Of a stretch of 64,000 bases of DNA, positions 18,475 through 26,281 are shown in pieces. A model generated the notes under the pieces. That model was not told the origin of the DNA and did no database searches. It was given only the letters and a program-made list of their open reading frames with translations. Source of the stretch: Chlorogloeopsis fritschii PCC 6912 (GTDB lineage Bacteria; Cyanobacteriota; Cyanobacteriia; Cyanobacteriales; Nostocaceae); assembly GCF_000317285.1 (NCBI RefSeq), contig NZ_AJLN01000097.1, forward strand, positions 1 to 64,000. The letters are read 5' to 3'. Numbering within the stretch: position 1 is the first letter of the stretch; each line of letters starts with the position of its first letter. Position numbers and translations under genes: made by a program.

Positions 18475-19633
18475 GTTGTACCGGCATAGCTAAATAAGTC
18501 ATCTTCAACTCACCCAGTGGTTTAAAAATGACTGGAGTCAAATTTGTATTTAACTGCATTTGAATTTCCGAAGATTGGATATTTTTTAAGCCATCCATCA
18601 AATACTTGATGTTAAAAGCAATGTCTAAATCTTCTCCAGAAACTTGTGCTGGCATTGACTCCATCGCACTACCTACATCTTGAGCTTCCACAGATAAGGT
18701 GATTTCTTGGGCTGCATTGTCAATTGAAAGCTTAACTAAATTATTCTTCTGATCGGCGAAGACAGCAATTCGCTCTAAAGCGCTTAAAAATTGTCGTCGA
18801 TCCAAAATTAATTCTCGCTGAAATTGCTTAGGGATGAGTAAATGGTAAGCGGGATATTGTCCTTCTAGAGTGCGGCTAGTCAAGCGTTGATTTTGCCATT
18901 CAAACACAACTTGACCTTGATCGAAATATAAGGCTACTGGTTCTTCGGATACAGCACTATGCGCTAACAACCTCTCTAGTTCGCGCAAAGCCTTTGCTGG
19001 CACTGTTACCTCTAGGCTATCTTCACCGCTTGCATCCGGACTATCATTTGTAGTCTCTACAACTGCGAGGCGATGTCCATCAGTAGCAGCAAATTCGAGA
19101 ATATCTTGTTTAACTGTTAAATGCACGCCAGTGAGTACCTGTTTCGTTTCATCAGCACTGGTAGCAAACAGTGATCCCCGTAAACCCTCTATCAAGGCAT
19201 CAACTCTAAACTCCGTAGCTTGAGTATCTTCAATCATAGGTAGTTCCGGAAACTCTTCCGCTCCCATAGCCCGGATTTGATAGCGTCCGCTCTTAGGTGT
19301 AAGTGTAACAATTAAACCATTATAGCCTGGTAAATTATCTGAGTCGGGGGATGATTGAGCATCCAGAGTAATTTCTCCCTCGCTCAAACGGGAAACAATA
19401 TCATTGAGGAGTTTAGCAGGTAAAGCGATCGCTCCTCCTTCTAAAACCTCAGCACTAAAACTGGTGCGGATACCCAAGCTGAGATCAAACGCTGTGAGGC
19501 TAACAGAGTTAGTTTCAGCATCTGCTTGTAAGAGCACATTAGCAAGTACCGGATGAGTTGGACGTGTCGGTACAGCACGGCTAGTTAGTGAAAGATGAGT
19601 ACTCAGATCGCTTTGGGTGCAAACTAATTTCAT
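18464..19633 (-). CDS. dnaN: DNA polymerase III beta subunit (sliding clamp)
   Basis: A 389-residue beta clamp starting MKLVCTQSDLSTHLSL. The three-domain clamp architecture is evident, with the SVSLTAFDLSLGIRTS strand in domain 1, VHLTVKQDILEFAATDGHRLAV in domain 2 and the C-terminal YLAMPVQLRT that lines the protein-binding pocket. It tethers the replicase to DNA. A 12-residue upstream extension exists in the open frame to 19669, but the family start is at 19633. Downstream of oriC and dnaA on the same strand; its tail overlaps the convergent kinase gene. Confidence 0.96.
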   Translation of the reverse strand: MKLVCTQSDLSTHLSLTSRAVPTRPTHPVLANVLLQADAETNSVSLTAFDLSLGIRTSFSAEVLEGGAIALPAKLLNDIVSRLSEGEITLDAQSSPDSDNLPGYNGLIVTLTPKSGRYQIRAMGAEEFPELPMIEDTQATEFRVDALIEGLRGSLFATSADETKQVLTGVHLTVKQDILEFAATDGHRLAVVETTNDSPDASGEDSLEVTVPAKALRELERLLAHSAVSEEPVALYFDQGQVVFEWQNQRLTSRTLEGQYPAYHLLIPKQFQRELILDRRQFLSALERIAVFADQKNNLVKLSIDNAAQEITLSVEAQDVGSAMESMPAQVSGEDLDIAFNIKYLMDGLKNIQSSEIQMQLNTNLTPVIFKPLGELKMTYLAMPVQLRT

Positions 19634-20097
19634 GGTCGGATTCAGCTTGTGTGTTGGATATGGTAGCACCCTTGTGTCAGATTGTGTTCACCCTGAAGAC
19701 GCGGAGAGGGAAAGACGCGGTGACGCAAAGAGAAATGAAGACGAGGAGATCGAACCTGATTCACAATTCCCCTTGTCCCCGTGTCTTCTTCATTCCCCTT
19801 GTCTCCCCTGATCCTTGTCCTCTTCTACTGTGGAAATTGTGGAAAATGTGATATACGTTTATTTGATTGATTATTTTGTAAGTGTCTACCTGTGGAAAAC
19901 CTGTGGAAAAACCAGAGTATTTTTCCACAGCCGTAGTTATTATTGATTAAAATCATGAAGTTTTCCACAGATTGCGTGGGAGTTTTCCACAAAAAATCAT
20001 GATTTTTTCCACAAGGTAATGTTCTCTTAATATTTTTTTATACTTTACTTAAAAAAATACAACTTTGGTTGTGGAAAACTATCAAGAGTTTTTCAAT
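19634..20097. other. oriC: Chromosomal replication origin (oriC) with DnaA boxes
   Basis: The 464-bp gap between dnaA and dnaN contains eight perfect TTTTCCACA/TGTGGAAAA boxes: plus-oriented TTTTCCACA at 19921-19929, 19961-19969, 19983-19991 and 20005-20013, and the inverse at 19838-19846, 19891-19899, 19902-19910 and 20070-20078. A one-mismatch copy lies at 19829-19837. An AT-rich tract at about 20016-20062 (including TATTTTTTTATAC) is a good candidate unwinding element. The box sequence is the variant known from cyanobacteria rather than TTATCCACA. The dnaN-proximal part (19680-19825) is STRR-like repeat sequence rich in GACGCGG and CCCCTTGTC. Confidence 0.88.
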
Positions 20098-21477
20098 TTA
20101 TGTTTTGTGGGAACGGCTAGTTATATTAATGCGATCGCTCAATTTACGAATAGTTTGGGCTAAATCTTGATCTGTTTGTTTTAATTGAGCCATTTTTTCA
20201 CAACTGTACATTACGGTTGTGTGATCTTTACCACCAAACTCTTCTCCTATTCTAGGCAAACTTAGCTCCGTATGCTGTCGCATGAGATACATTCCAATCT
20301 GACGTGCCCAGCTAATTTCCCGTCGTCGCGAGTTACCCTTTAAGTCGTCAATTGTCACACCCAACTCTTCGGCGACAATCGTCAAAATTGCTTCTGGGGT
20401 TGTGTTTACTTTCTCGATTGGCGGCTCTAAAACTGGGGCAATATTTTCTACCGTCATAGACAAGCCCCAAATCGAAATATATGCCAGCGCCCGAATTAAT
20501 GCTCCTTCTAGTTCTCGAATATTGGAAGTGTAATGATAAGCAATATACTCAATTACATCCCTCGGCAGACGGATATTTTCATACTCAGCCTTTTTTTGGA
20601 GGATTGCCATTCTAGTTTCTAAATCTGGTGGTTGAATATCAGCAATTAGTCCCATCGAAAATCGAGAACACAAACGTTCTTGCAGGCTGGGAATTTGATT
20701 TGGCGGGCGGTCAGAAGCTAACACGACTTGCTTACCAGCTTCATGTAGAGTATTAAAAGTATGGAAAAATTCTTCTTGGGTGTATTCTTTACCTTCAATA
20801 AACTGGATGTCATCCACTAAAATTACATCAGCAGCACGATAATGTTCGCGAAAACTTTGCATACTGTCTTTACGAATGGCAGTAATTAAATCGTTAGTAA
20901 ACTGCTCGGTAGAGACATAAAATATTTTTGAATCAGGATAAATTTCTAGGCGATAGTGTCCGATCGCTTGCATGAGGTGAGTTTTTCCCAAACCCACGCC
21001 ACCGCACAAAAATAAGGGATTAAATTCTCTGCCTGGAGATTCGGCAACTGCCAAGGATGCAGCGTGAGCCATGCGATTGTTAGCTCCCACCACGAATCGA
21101 GAAAATACATACTTGGGATTTAAGTCTGTAGCCTTTGGTCTATTTTTAGCCGTGTTCTCAGCAATACTATTTTGAGTTTGTACTACCCAACTAGTTTCTC
21201 GTTCATTGAATTGAGAGACATCTTCACCTTGGGCAACAGTAATATAAATTCCCACAGGATGGCCAAGAATATCTTGAACGACATTGGCAATGGTTTTAAT
21301 GTAATACTTTTGCAACCAATTGCGAGCAAAGGGATTAGGAGTACGAATCACTAAGCAATTATTTTCTAACCGCTCGGCACTAGCAGTTTTGATCCAAGTC
21401 TCAAAGGTGGGGCGAGACAACTCTAGCTGCAATCGCTCCAGAACTTGACTCCACAGGCTTTCTATGGGAATTGTCAT
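20098..21477 (-). CDS. dnaA: Chromosomal replication initiator protein DnaA
   Basis: A 459-residue AAA+ initiator. Domain I (about 1-90) starts [24 protein letters not shown]; after a short linker, domain III has Walker [11 protein letters not shown] and Walker B ILVDDIQF; domain IV ends with the DnaA-box-binding helix-turn-helix including [15 protein letters not shown]. Complete and of normal length. It recognises the box cluster immediately downstream of its own stop codon. HtrA lies divergently at 21642. Confidence 0.97.
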   Translation of the reverse strand: MTIPIESLWSQVLERLQLELSRPTFETWIKTASAERLENNCLVIRTPNPFARNWLQKYYIKTIANVVQDILGHPVGIYITVAQGEDVSQFNERETSWVVQTQNSIAENTAKNRPKATDLNPKYVFSRFVVGANNRMAHAASLAVAESPGREFNPLFLCGGVGLGKTHLMQAIGHYRLEIYPDSKIFYVSTEQFTNDLITAIRKDSMQSFREHYRAADVILVDDIQFIEGKEYTQEEFFHTFNTLHEAGKQVVLASDRPPNQIPSLQERLCSRFSMGLIADIQPPDLETRMAILQKKAEYENIRLPRDVIEYIAYHYTSNIRELEGALIRALAYISIWGLSMTVENIAPVLEPPIEKVNTTPEAILTIVAEELGVTIDDLKGNSRRREISWARQIGMYLMRQHTELSLPRIGEEFGGKDHTTVMYSCEKMAQLKQTDQDLAQTIRKLSDRINITSRSHKT

Positions 21478-21641
21478 GATCTACCACCTTTGCTGGTAAC
21501 CGTCACAATAATATTAAGCAAGCACCAATTTAGCAAAATGTACTCTAGACCAGGGATGAGCTTTAGGTTGTTATCTTTTTTGGACTTTCCTGGTAGGCAA
21601 TATCCTACCACTCAAGGATTCACACGGAGAAGCGAAGACCG

Positions 21642-22826
21642 ATGAAGACAAATTTACTGTTCGTGCTACTGAGTGGCGTAGTGGTATCTGTTGGGGGCTG
21701 TTCCCTACCCATCAACACTTTGGAGACTCAAAGGCCCAACCCTCAAACTCAAAACCCAATTAATACGCCGATCGCTGCTCCTGCTCCTCCCCCCATTTTC
21801 CAATCTTCTGGAGATCCTAACTTTGTAGTTAAAGTTGTGCAAAAGGTGGGGCCTGCTGTAGTTAGGATCGATGCTGCTAGGACTATAATGTCTCGCTCGC
21901 CAGATGAATTTAGCGATCCATTTTTTCGGCGCTTTTTTGGAGATTTACCATCTCGCTCTAGACCGAGAGTAGAAAGAGGTAGCGGCTCTGGATTTATTAT
22001 CAGTGGTAATGGTCAAATTTTGACTAATTCTCACGTCGTCAATGGTGCTGATGTTGTTACCGTTCGGCTCAAAGATGGCCGTACTTTTGACGGAAGAGTG
22101 CTGGGTGAAGACCCAATCACTGATGTAGCTGTGATTAAAATTGATGCAAATAACTTGCCGACGATTCCTTTGGGCAATTCCGAGGTTTTACAACCAGGAG
22201 AACCAGTGATTGCGATCGGTAATCCTTTGGGTTTAGATAATACTGTAACCTCTGGTATTATTAGCGCTACCGGTCGTTCTAGCAGTGCTATTGGTGCTAG
22301 CGATAAGCGTGTCGATTACATTCAAACCGATGCTGCGATTAACCCCGGTAATTCCGGCGGGCCTTTACTAAATGCTCGCGGTGAAGTTATTGGTATGAAT
22401 ACCGCTATCCTCCAAGGTGCTCAAGGATTAGGATTTGCTATTCCCATCAACACAGCACAACGAATTGGCAAGGAATTAATTGCCAACGGCAAAGTAGATC
22501 ACCCTTATTTGGGTATTCAAATGGTGACGCTGACGCCAGAACTAAAGGAAAGAATAGAAGATAGATTAGGACTTAATGTCACAAGCGATCGCGGCGTTTT
22601 ATTAATCGATGTTGTGCCAAGTTCGCCAGCAGCAGCAGCAGGATTGCGAGAGGGTGATGTAATTCAAAGCATCAATAATCAATCTGTTGCCAACATAGAA
22701 GAAGTGCAGAAGCTAGTGGAAAACAGTAAAATAGGAATTCCCTTACAATTACAAATACAGCGTAATGGGCAAACTCAACAAGTAGCCGTTAGACCAGCGC
22801 CTTTACCAATTCAACGAGAAGGTTAG
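21642..22826 (+). CDS. HtrA/Deg-type serine protease, predicted lipoprotein
   Basis: A 394-residue periplasmic or envelope protease. The N-terminus has a hydrophobic signal ending in a lipobox-like VGGC at about residue 20, so it is probably lipid-anchored. The trypsin-like domain contains the triad: His in ILTNSHVVNGAD, Asp in DPITDVAVIKID and Ser in NPGNSGGPLL. One C-terminal PDZ domain (about 290-385, starting YLGIQMVTL) follows. This matches the cyanobacterial HhoA/HhoB/HtrA group involved in envelope protein quality control. It is divergent from dnaA, with a GGTAGG-CAATAT-CCTACC hairpin at 21592-21609 in its leader. Confidence 0.93.
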   Translation: MKTNLLFVLLSGVVVSVGGCSLPINTLETQRPNPQTQNPINTPIAAPAPPPIFQSSGDPNFVVKVVQKVGPAVVRIDAARTIMSRSPDEFSDPFFRRFFGDLPSRSRPRVERGSGSGFIISGNGQILTNSHVVNGADVVTVRLKDGRTFDGRVLGEDPITDVAVIKIDANNLPTIPLGNSEVLQPGEPVIAIGNPLGLDNTVTSGIISATGRSSSAIGASDKRVDYIQTDAAINPGNSGGPLLNARGEVIGMNTAILQGAQGLGFAIPINTAQRIGKELIANGKVDHPYLGIQMVTLTPELKERIEDRLGLNVTSDRGVLLIDVVPSSPAAAAGLREGDVIQSINNQSVANIEEVQKLVENSKIGIPLQLQIQRNGQTQQVAVRPAPLPIQREG

Positions 22827-22959
22827 TTGAACTATAAAAGTTAGAGTTAGGAGTGAGGACTTAGCATAAAATCCATCACTCGTAACTCTTGTAAGTAGTA
22901 GTCTGTCAAGGTGATTGTTATGGATAAACCTATTTTTTATTTTCTTAATTTTTCTCTTT

Positions 22960-23044
22960 CTACCCTGCGGGAAGCCGTACCTACTTCTATCCGCTCTGCG
23001 TCTACCGCGTCTTCGCGTTCTTAGTGCCCTTTGTGGTTCGTTTT
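22960..23044 (-). repeat. dispersed heptad repeat element (reverse copy)
   Basis: Contains CTACCCTGCGGGAAGCCG, then CTGCGTCTACCGCGTCTTCGCG and GTGCCCTTTGTGGTTCGTTTT. It is the reverse complement of the element at 6644-6709 and related to those at 33746, 34221 and 48341. It forms the leader of the deformylase gene and creates a spurious N-terminal extension of that open frame. Confidence 0.7.
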
Positions 23045-23079
23045 ATAAACATTTTCATATATCAAAGATAAATTTTATT

Positions 23080-23613
23080 ATGGCTGAACAACTTTCTGTA
23101 ATTCAATTAGGTAATCCGAGCTTACGGCAAAAAGCAGCTGTAATTGAAAATATCCAAGACGAGAAGATTCAAAAATTAATTGATGATTTAATTGCCACAG
23201 CGATCGCGGCTAATGGTGTTGGCATTGCTGCACCGCAAGTCGCTCAATCGTACCGCTTGATGATTGTAGCCTCTCGCCCCAACCCCAGGTATCCTAACGC
23301 CCCACAGATGGAACCTACTGCCATGATTAATCCCAAAATCATTAATCATTCCACTGAAGTTGTCAAAGGTTGGGAAGGTTGTTTAAGTATTCCGGGCATC
23401 AGAGGATTAGTACCCAGATACCAAGCAATAGAAATTGAGTACACGGATAGAAATGGCAAGTTGCAAAAAAAACTACTAACCGATTTTGTCGCTCGGATAT
23501 TTCAGCACGAATATGACCATTTTGAGGGGTTAGTATTTTTAGATCGGCTGGAAAGCAATCTAGATATTATTACTGAGCAAGAGTATCAAAAAATGATTGT
23601 TAAGAATATTTGA
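23080..23613 (+). CDS. def: Peptide deformylase
   Basis: A 177-residue metalloenzyme that removes the formyl group from nascent N-termini. All three motifs are present: GVGIAAPQV (motif 1), EGCLSIPG with the metal-binding cysteine (motif 2) and QHEYDH with both metal-binding histidines (motif 3). The start MAEQLSVIQLG at 23080 is chosen because the 55 upstream residues in the open frame are translated repeat sequence. Monocistronic. Confidence 0.95.
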   Translation: MAEQLSVIQLGNPSLRQKAAVIENIQDEKIQKLIDDLIATAIAANGVGIAAPQVAQSYRLMIVASRPNPRYPNAPQMEPTAMINPKIINHSTEVVKGWEGCLSIPGIRGLVPRYQAIEIEYTDRNGKLQKKLLTDFVARIFQHEYDHFEGLVFLDRLESNLDIITEQEYQKMIVKNI

Positions 23614-23707
23614 CAATAAATATTTCTAAAGAACTATACAACATCCGGAAAAGTAAGTTACATTTTATCTAATGTTAACCTTTTGGCTTGAGGTCGTTAT
23701 CGGGTAA

Positions 23708-24949
23708 ATGACAAAGACCACTAGTAGTCGCGGGAGATTAGGTCATCCGCCACAAATCTTGTCTGACTTAATCTTGGCTCAACAGCACAGCGATGAAGCA
23801 AACAATGACACTGGCAAGGAATCTGTGCATTCACCAACACAACCAATGTTTGGTAGTTTGAAAGTCGTCCATGCAACGGCAGGGCGTGTGCGTATTCGCG
23901 CTACTGACGGTAGTCATAACTCGACACTACATAGTATCTCTGAGCATTTACGACAGCAAAAGGGAGTCAAGAAAGTTGCTATCAATCAGCAAACTAGCAG
24001 CTTAGTAGTTACATTTGATGAAAATCAAGTGTCCTTGTCTCAGATACTGGCGGTACTTGAGGAATTTGGAATTGGACAGCAAAATTCGTCTGATTCCGCA
24101 AATCATACAGATCCTTTTGCTGCTTGGAAATCTGTAGATTTTTGGACAGAACAGGGAATATCTTTTATTCCTTTGTTTACCGGACTAGGAGTAACAGGTG
24201 CATTAGGAATCAGCGGATTGGTATCAATTCCTGTATACATGATTACAGCAGATGCAACCCGTCGCGTGATTGACTATATACAGCCGCAAATATCGGCATT
24301 CAAAAATCACAAACAACTTCATACTATTTCGGCAAAAAAAAGCCAGGTAAATACTGAGGCTTCTTTAAAAAAAGTGGAGCAAACAACAGCTTTCAAACAG
24401 GAAATTTCTGCAACAAATACTGTAAACAGGGCTAATAATTTAGCAGTGCAATCTGCAAAGATTTCTTACAGTATTGTTCATTCAGTTCCAGGGCGTGTGC
24501 GGTTACACGTACCTCGGATCGGCTTTGATCGCGCCTATGCACGACGACTGGAAAAGTTGCTTAAAAGCGATCCCCAAGTCACAAACGTGCGTGTAAATTG
24601 TGATGCGGTATCAGTAGCGATCGCCTATCAACCAAGTAACATTCCAGTATCTCACTGGGTTGGCTTAATGAATTTGGCCGATCAAACTGTGCCTCAGGTA
24701 ATTCCGATTAAGACAGCAGAGCATACACCAAAACAAGAACTTCAGTATTATCAACCTCAAGAATTTGCAACAGCAACGCAAACTTCAAAAGAGGAAGTTA
24801 GTCAACTGTCTCAATCTCAAGAACTAAAGACAGCAAGTGAAGAAATCACTCCAGAAGCATCTACTTTATGGAGTAACTTCAAAACACCTGCTTTGTCTTA
24901 TGCTCTCGCCTTTATGGCGAAATTCCCTTTAAATGCAGGCCCCGACTGA
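23708..24949 (+). CDS. Protein with two cysteine-free HMA-like (CoBaHMA-type) domains flanking a membrane segment
   Basis: A 413-residue protein. Domain 1 (about 47-122) starts VVHATAGRVRIRA with His55, Arg60, Arg62 and Arg64. A glycine-rich hydrophobic stretch (about 150-185, FIPLFTGLGVTGALGISGLV) looks like a membrane hairpin. Domain 2 (about 250-325) starts SIVHSVPGRVRLHVPR with His258. Both have the beta-alpha-beta-beta-alpha-beta size and pattern of heavy-metal-associated domains but no CxxC metal site, replaced by a basic H-x4-GR-x-R signature; this resembles the CoBaHMA family. Long polar linkers follow. First gene of a same-strand cluster reaching 29703. No function is established; a membrane-linked role binding acidic ligands is inferred. 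Confidence 0.75.
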   Translation: MTKTTSSRGRLGHPPQILSDLILAQQHSDEANNDTGKESVHSPTQPMFGSLKVVHATAGRVRIRATDGSHNSTLHSISEHLRQQKGVKKVAINQQTSSLVVTFDENQVSLSQILAVLEEFGIGQQNSSDSANHTDPFAAWKSVDFWTEQGISFIPLFTGLGVTGALGISGLVSIPVYMITADATRRVIDYIQPQISAFKNHKQLHTISAKKSQVNTEASLKKVEQTTAFKQEISATNTVNRANNLAVQSAKISYSIVHSVPGRVRLHVPRIGFDRAYARRLEKLLKSDPQVTNVRVNCDAVSVAIAYQPSNIPVSHWVGLMNLADQTVPQVIPIKTAEHTPKQELQYYQPQEFATATQTSKEEVSQLSQSQELKTASEEITPEASTLWSNFKTPALSYALAFMAKFPLNAGPD

Positions 24950-25026
24950 GGAGGGAAAGTAATGGTTGGATCGATTTCGCAATTGCAATTGGCAACTGCT
25001 AGAGAAAAAAAACCCAGGCAGTTGTT

Positions 25027-26118
25027 ATGCCCGATACAAATTATGTCGGGAAGCGGTCGTCGAAGGAAGTTTATAGCATTACTTATGCGCTTCCAGGGCA
25101 AGTAGGATTTTGTGTACCTCGCATAACTAAAGAACCAAAATACAGTCAAAAGCTGGTAGCCTTGCTCCAGGCAGAAAATTTAGTTACGAGAGTACAAGTT
25201 AATAACACTGCTGGCTCAATCGCGATCGCCTACAAGCCTGGAACCATGTCAGATTTTGAGATGCGATCGCATCTCATCGATCTGATTCATGCTGCTAGCG
25301 ATGCATTAATTGCAGATCGAAAAGCACAGATACAACCAGCTTTTCCACATTCAGTAGCAAATCAAACCAAAATCAAGCAAAAGCAAGACAAAGTAGCTTA
25401 TAGTATTGCTCATGCCATTCCAGGGCAAGTGGGATTTTGCGTACCTCGCATCACCCAAGAACCAGAATACAGTCAAAGACTGGTAGCGTTGCTGAAGGCA
25501 GAGAGTTCAGTTACAAAAGTGGAAGTAAATAACACTGCTGGCTCGATTGTGGTAACTTATCAGTCTGGGATAATGTCAGATTTGGAAATGCGATCGCATC
25601 TAATCAATCTGATTCAGTCTGAGCGTAATTCAGTAATTGCAGAACCAACTCCCAAACAAACTGCAAGTAAAACCAAAAGTAGACAAGAGCAAGACAAGGA
25701 AACAAGCACGAAAAAAACCAAGGAGAAAATAAAAACTCCCCCCGTTTCTTCTAGTGCCAACCATTCCGTGTCCTCGTCTCGCTCTCAATCTGTGACTCCT
25801 CCAGTAAAAACAAAAGAGCAAGCAAAGCAGCCAGCAAAGTTAGCTTATAGCATTGCTCACTCAATTCTGGGACGAGTGAGATTTCACGTGCCTCGGATTG
25901 CCCAAGATCCGAAATACGTGCAACGTTTGGAAGCTTTGCTCAAAGCAGATCCAACGGTAATTAGCGAACGAGTAAATCGCTGTTGCGCATCAATTGTGAT
26001 CACATATAAATCTGCGTTCAATCTGAAGACTCAAAATCAGAAACGCAGTGTTATGGAAGCAGCAATATCGCATTTAGTGAGTTTGCTTCAAGATGCGAGC
26101 ATCAGCGCGATCGCCTAA
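25027..26118 (+). CDS. Protein with three tandem HMA-like (CoBaHMA-type) domains
   Basis: A 363-residue protein made almost only of three HMA-like domains at about 16-92, 124-200 and 273-355. Domain 3 keeps the basic signature (SIAHSILGRVRFHVPR). Domains 1 and 2 have GQVGF in place of GRVRF, and domain 1 also has Tyr20 where the His should be. Domains 1 and 2 are very similar at DNA level, indicating recent duplication. The linker between 2 and 3 (about 215-270) is Lys/Ser/Pro-rich and low-complexity. No signal peptide or clear membrane segment. It begins 77 bp after the preceding HMA gene. Function unknown; probably a partner or decoy version of the membrane-linked members of the cluster. 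Confidence 0.75.
   Translation: MPDTNYVGKRSSKEVYSITYALPGQVGFCVPRITKEPKYSQKLVALLQAENLVTRVQVNNTAGSIAIAYKPGTMSDFEMRSHLIDLIHAASDALIADRKAQIQPAFPHSVANQTKIKQKQDKVAYSIAHAIPGQVGFCVPRITQEPEYSQRLVALLKAESSVTKVEVNNTAGSIVVTYQSGIMSDLEMRSHLINLIQSERNSVIAEPTPKQTASKTKSRQEQDKETSTKKTKEKIKTPPVSSSANHSVSSSRSQSVTPPVKTKEQAKQPAKLAYSIAHSILGRVRFHVPRIAQDPKYVQRLEALLKADPTVISERVNRCCASIVITYKSAFNLKTQNQKRSVMEAAISHLVSLLQDASISAIA
25072..25620 (+). repeat. intragenic domain duplication in the triple-HMA gene
   Basis: Two direct copies of about 220 bp (about 25072-25291 and 25396-25620) share long identical runs, for example CCAGGGCAAGT, AATAACACTGCTGGCTC and GAGATGCGATCGCAT/GAAATGCGATCGCAT. Differences are mostly at third positions, so both copies remain coding. 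Confidence 0.8.
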
Positions 26119-26281
26119 CTGCATATATCTATCAGCCTTTCACAACTCACAAATCAAGACCTGAAGACATCTAGCCAGTCTAGCAGGATGGGGAATCTTT
26201 TGCTCTTTTCACTATCCTTGTCGAACTGGATAGCCTTCTTGTCGCCTTAAGTTCAACAATCATCTGTATGAGAGAGAAGCA

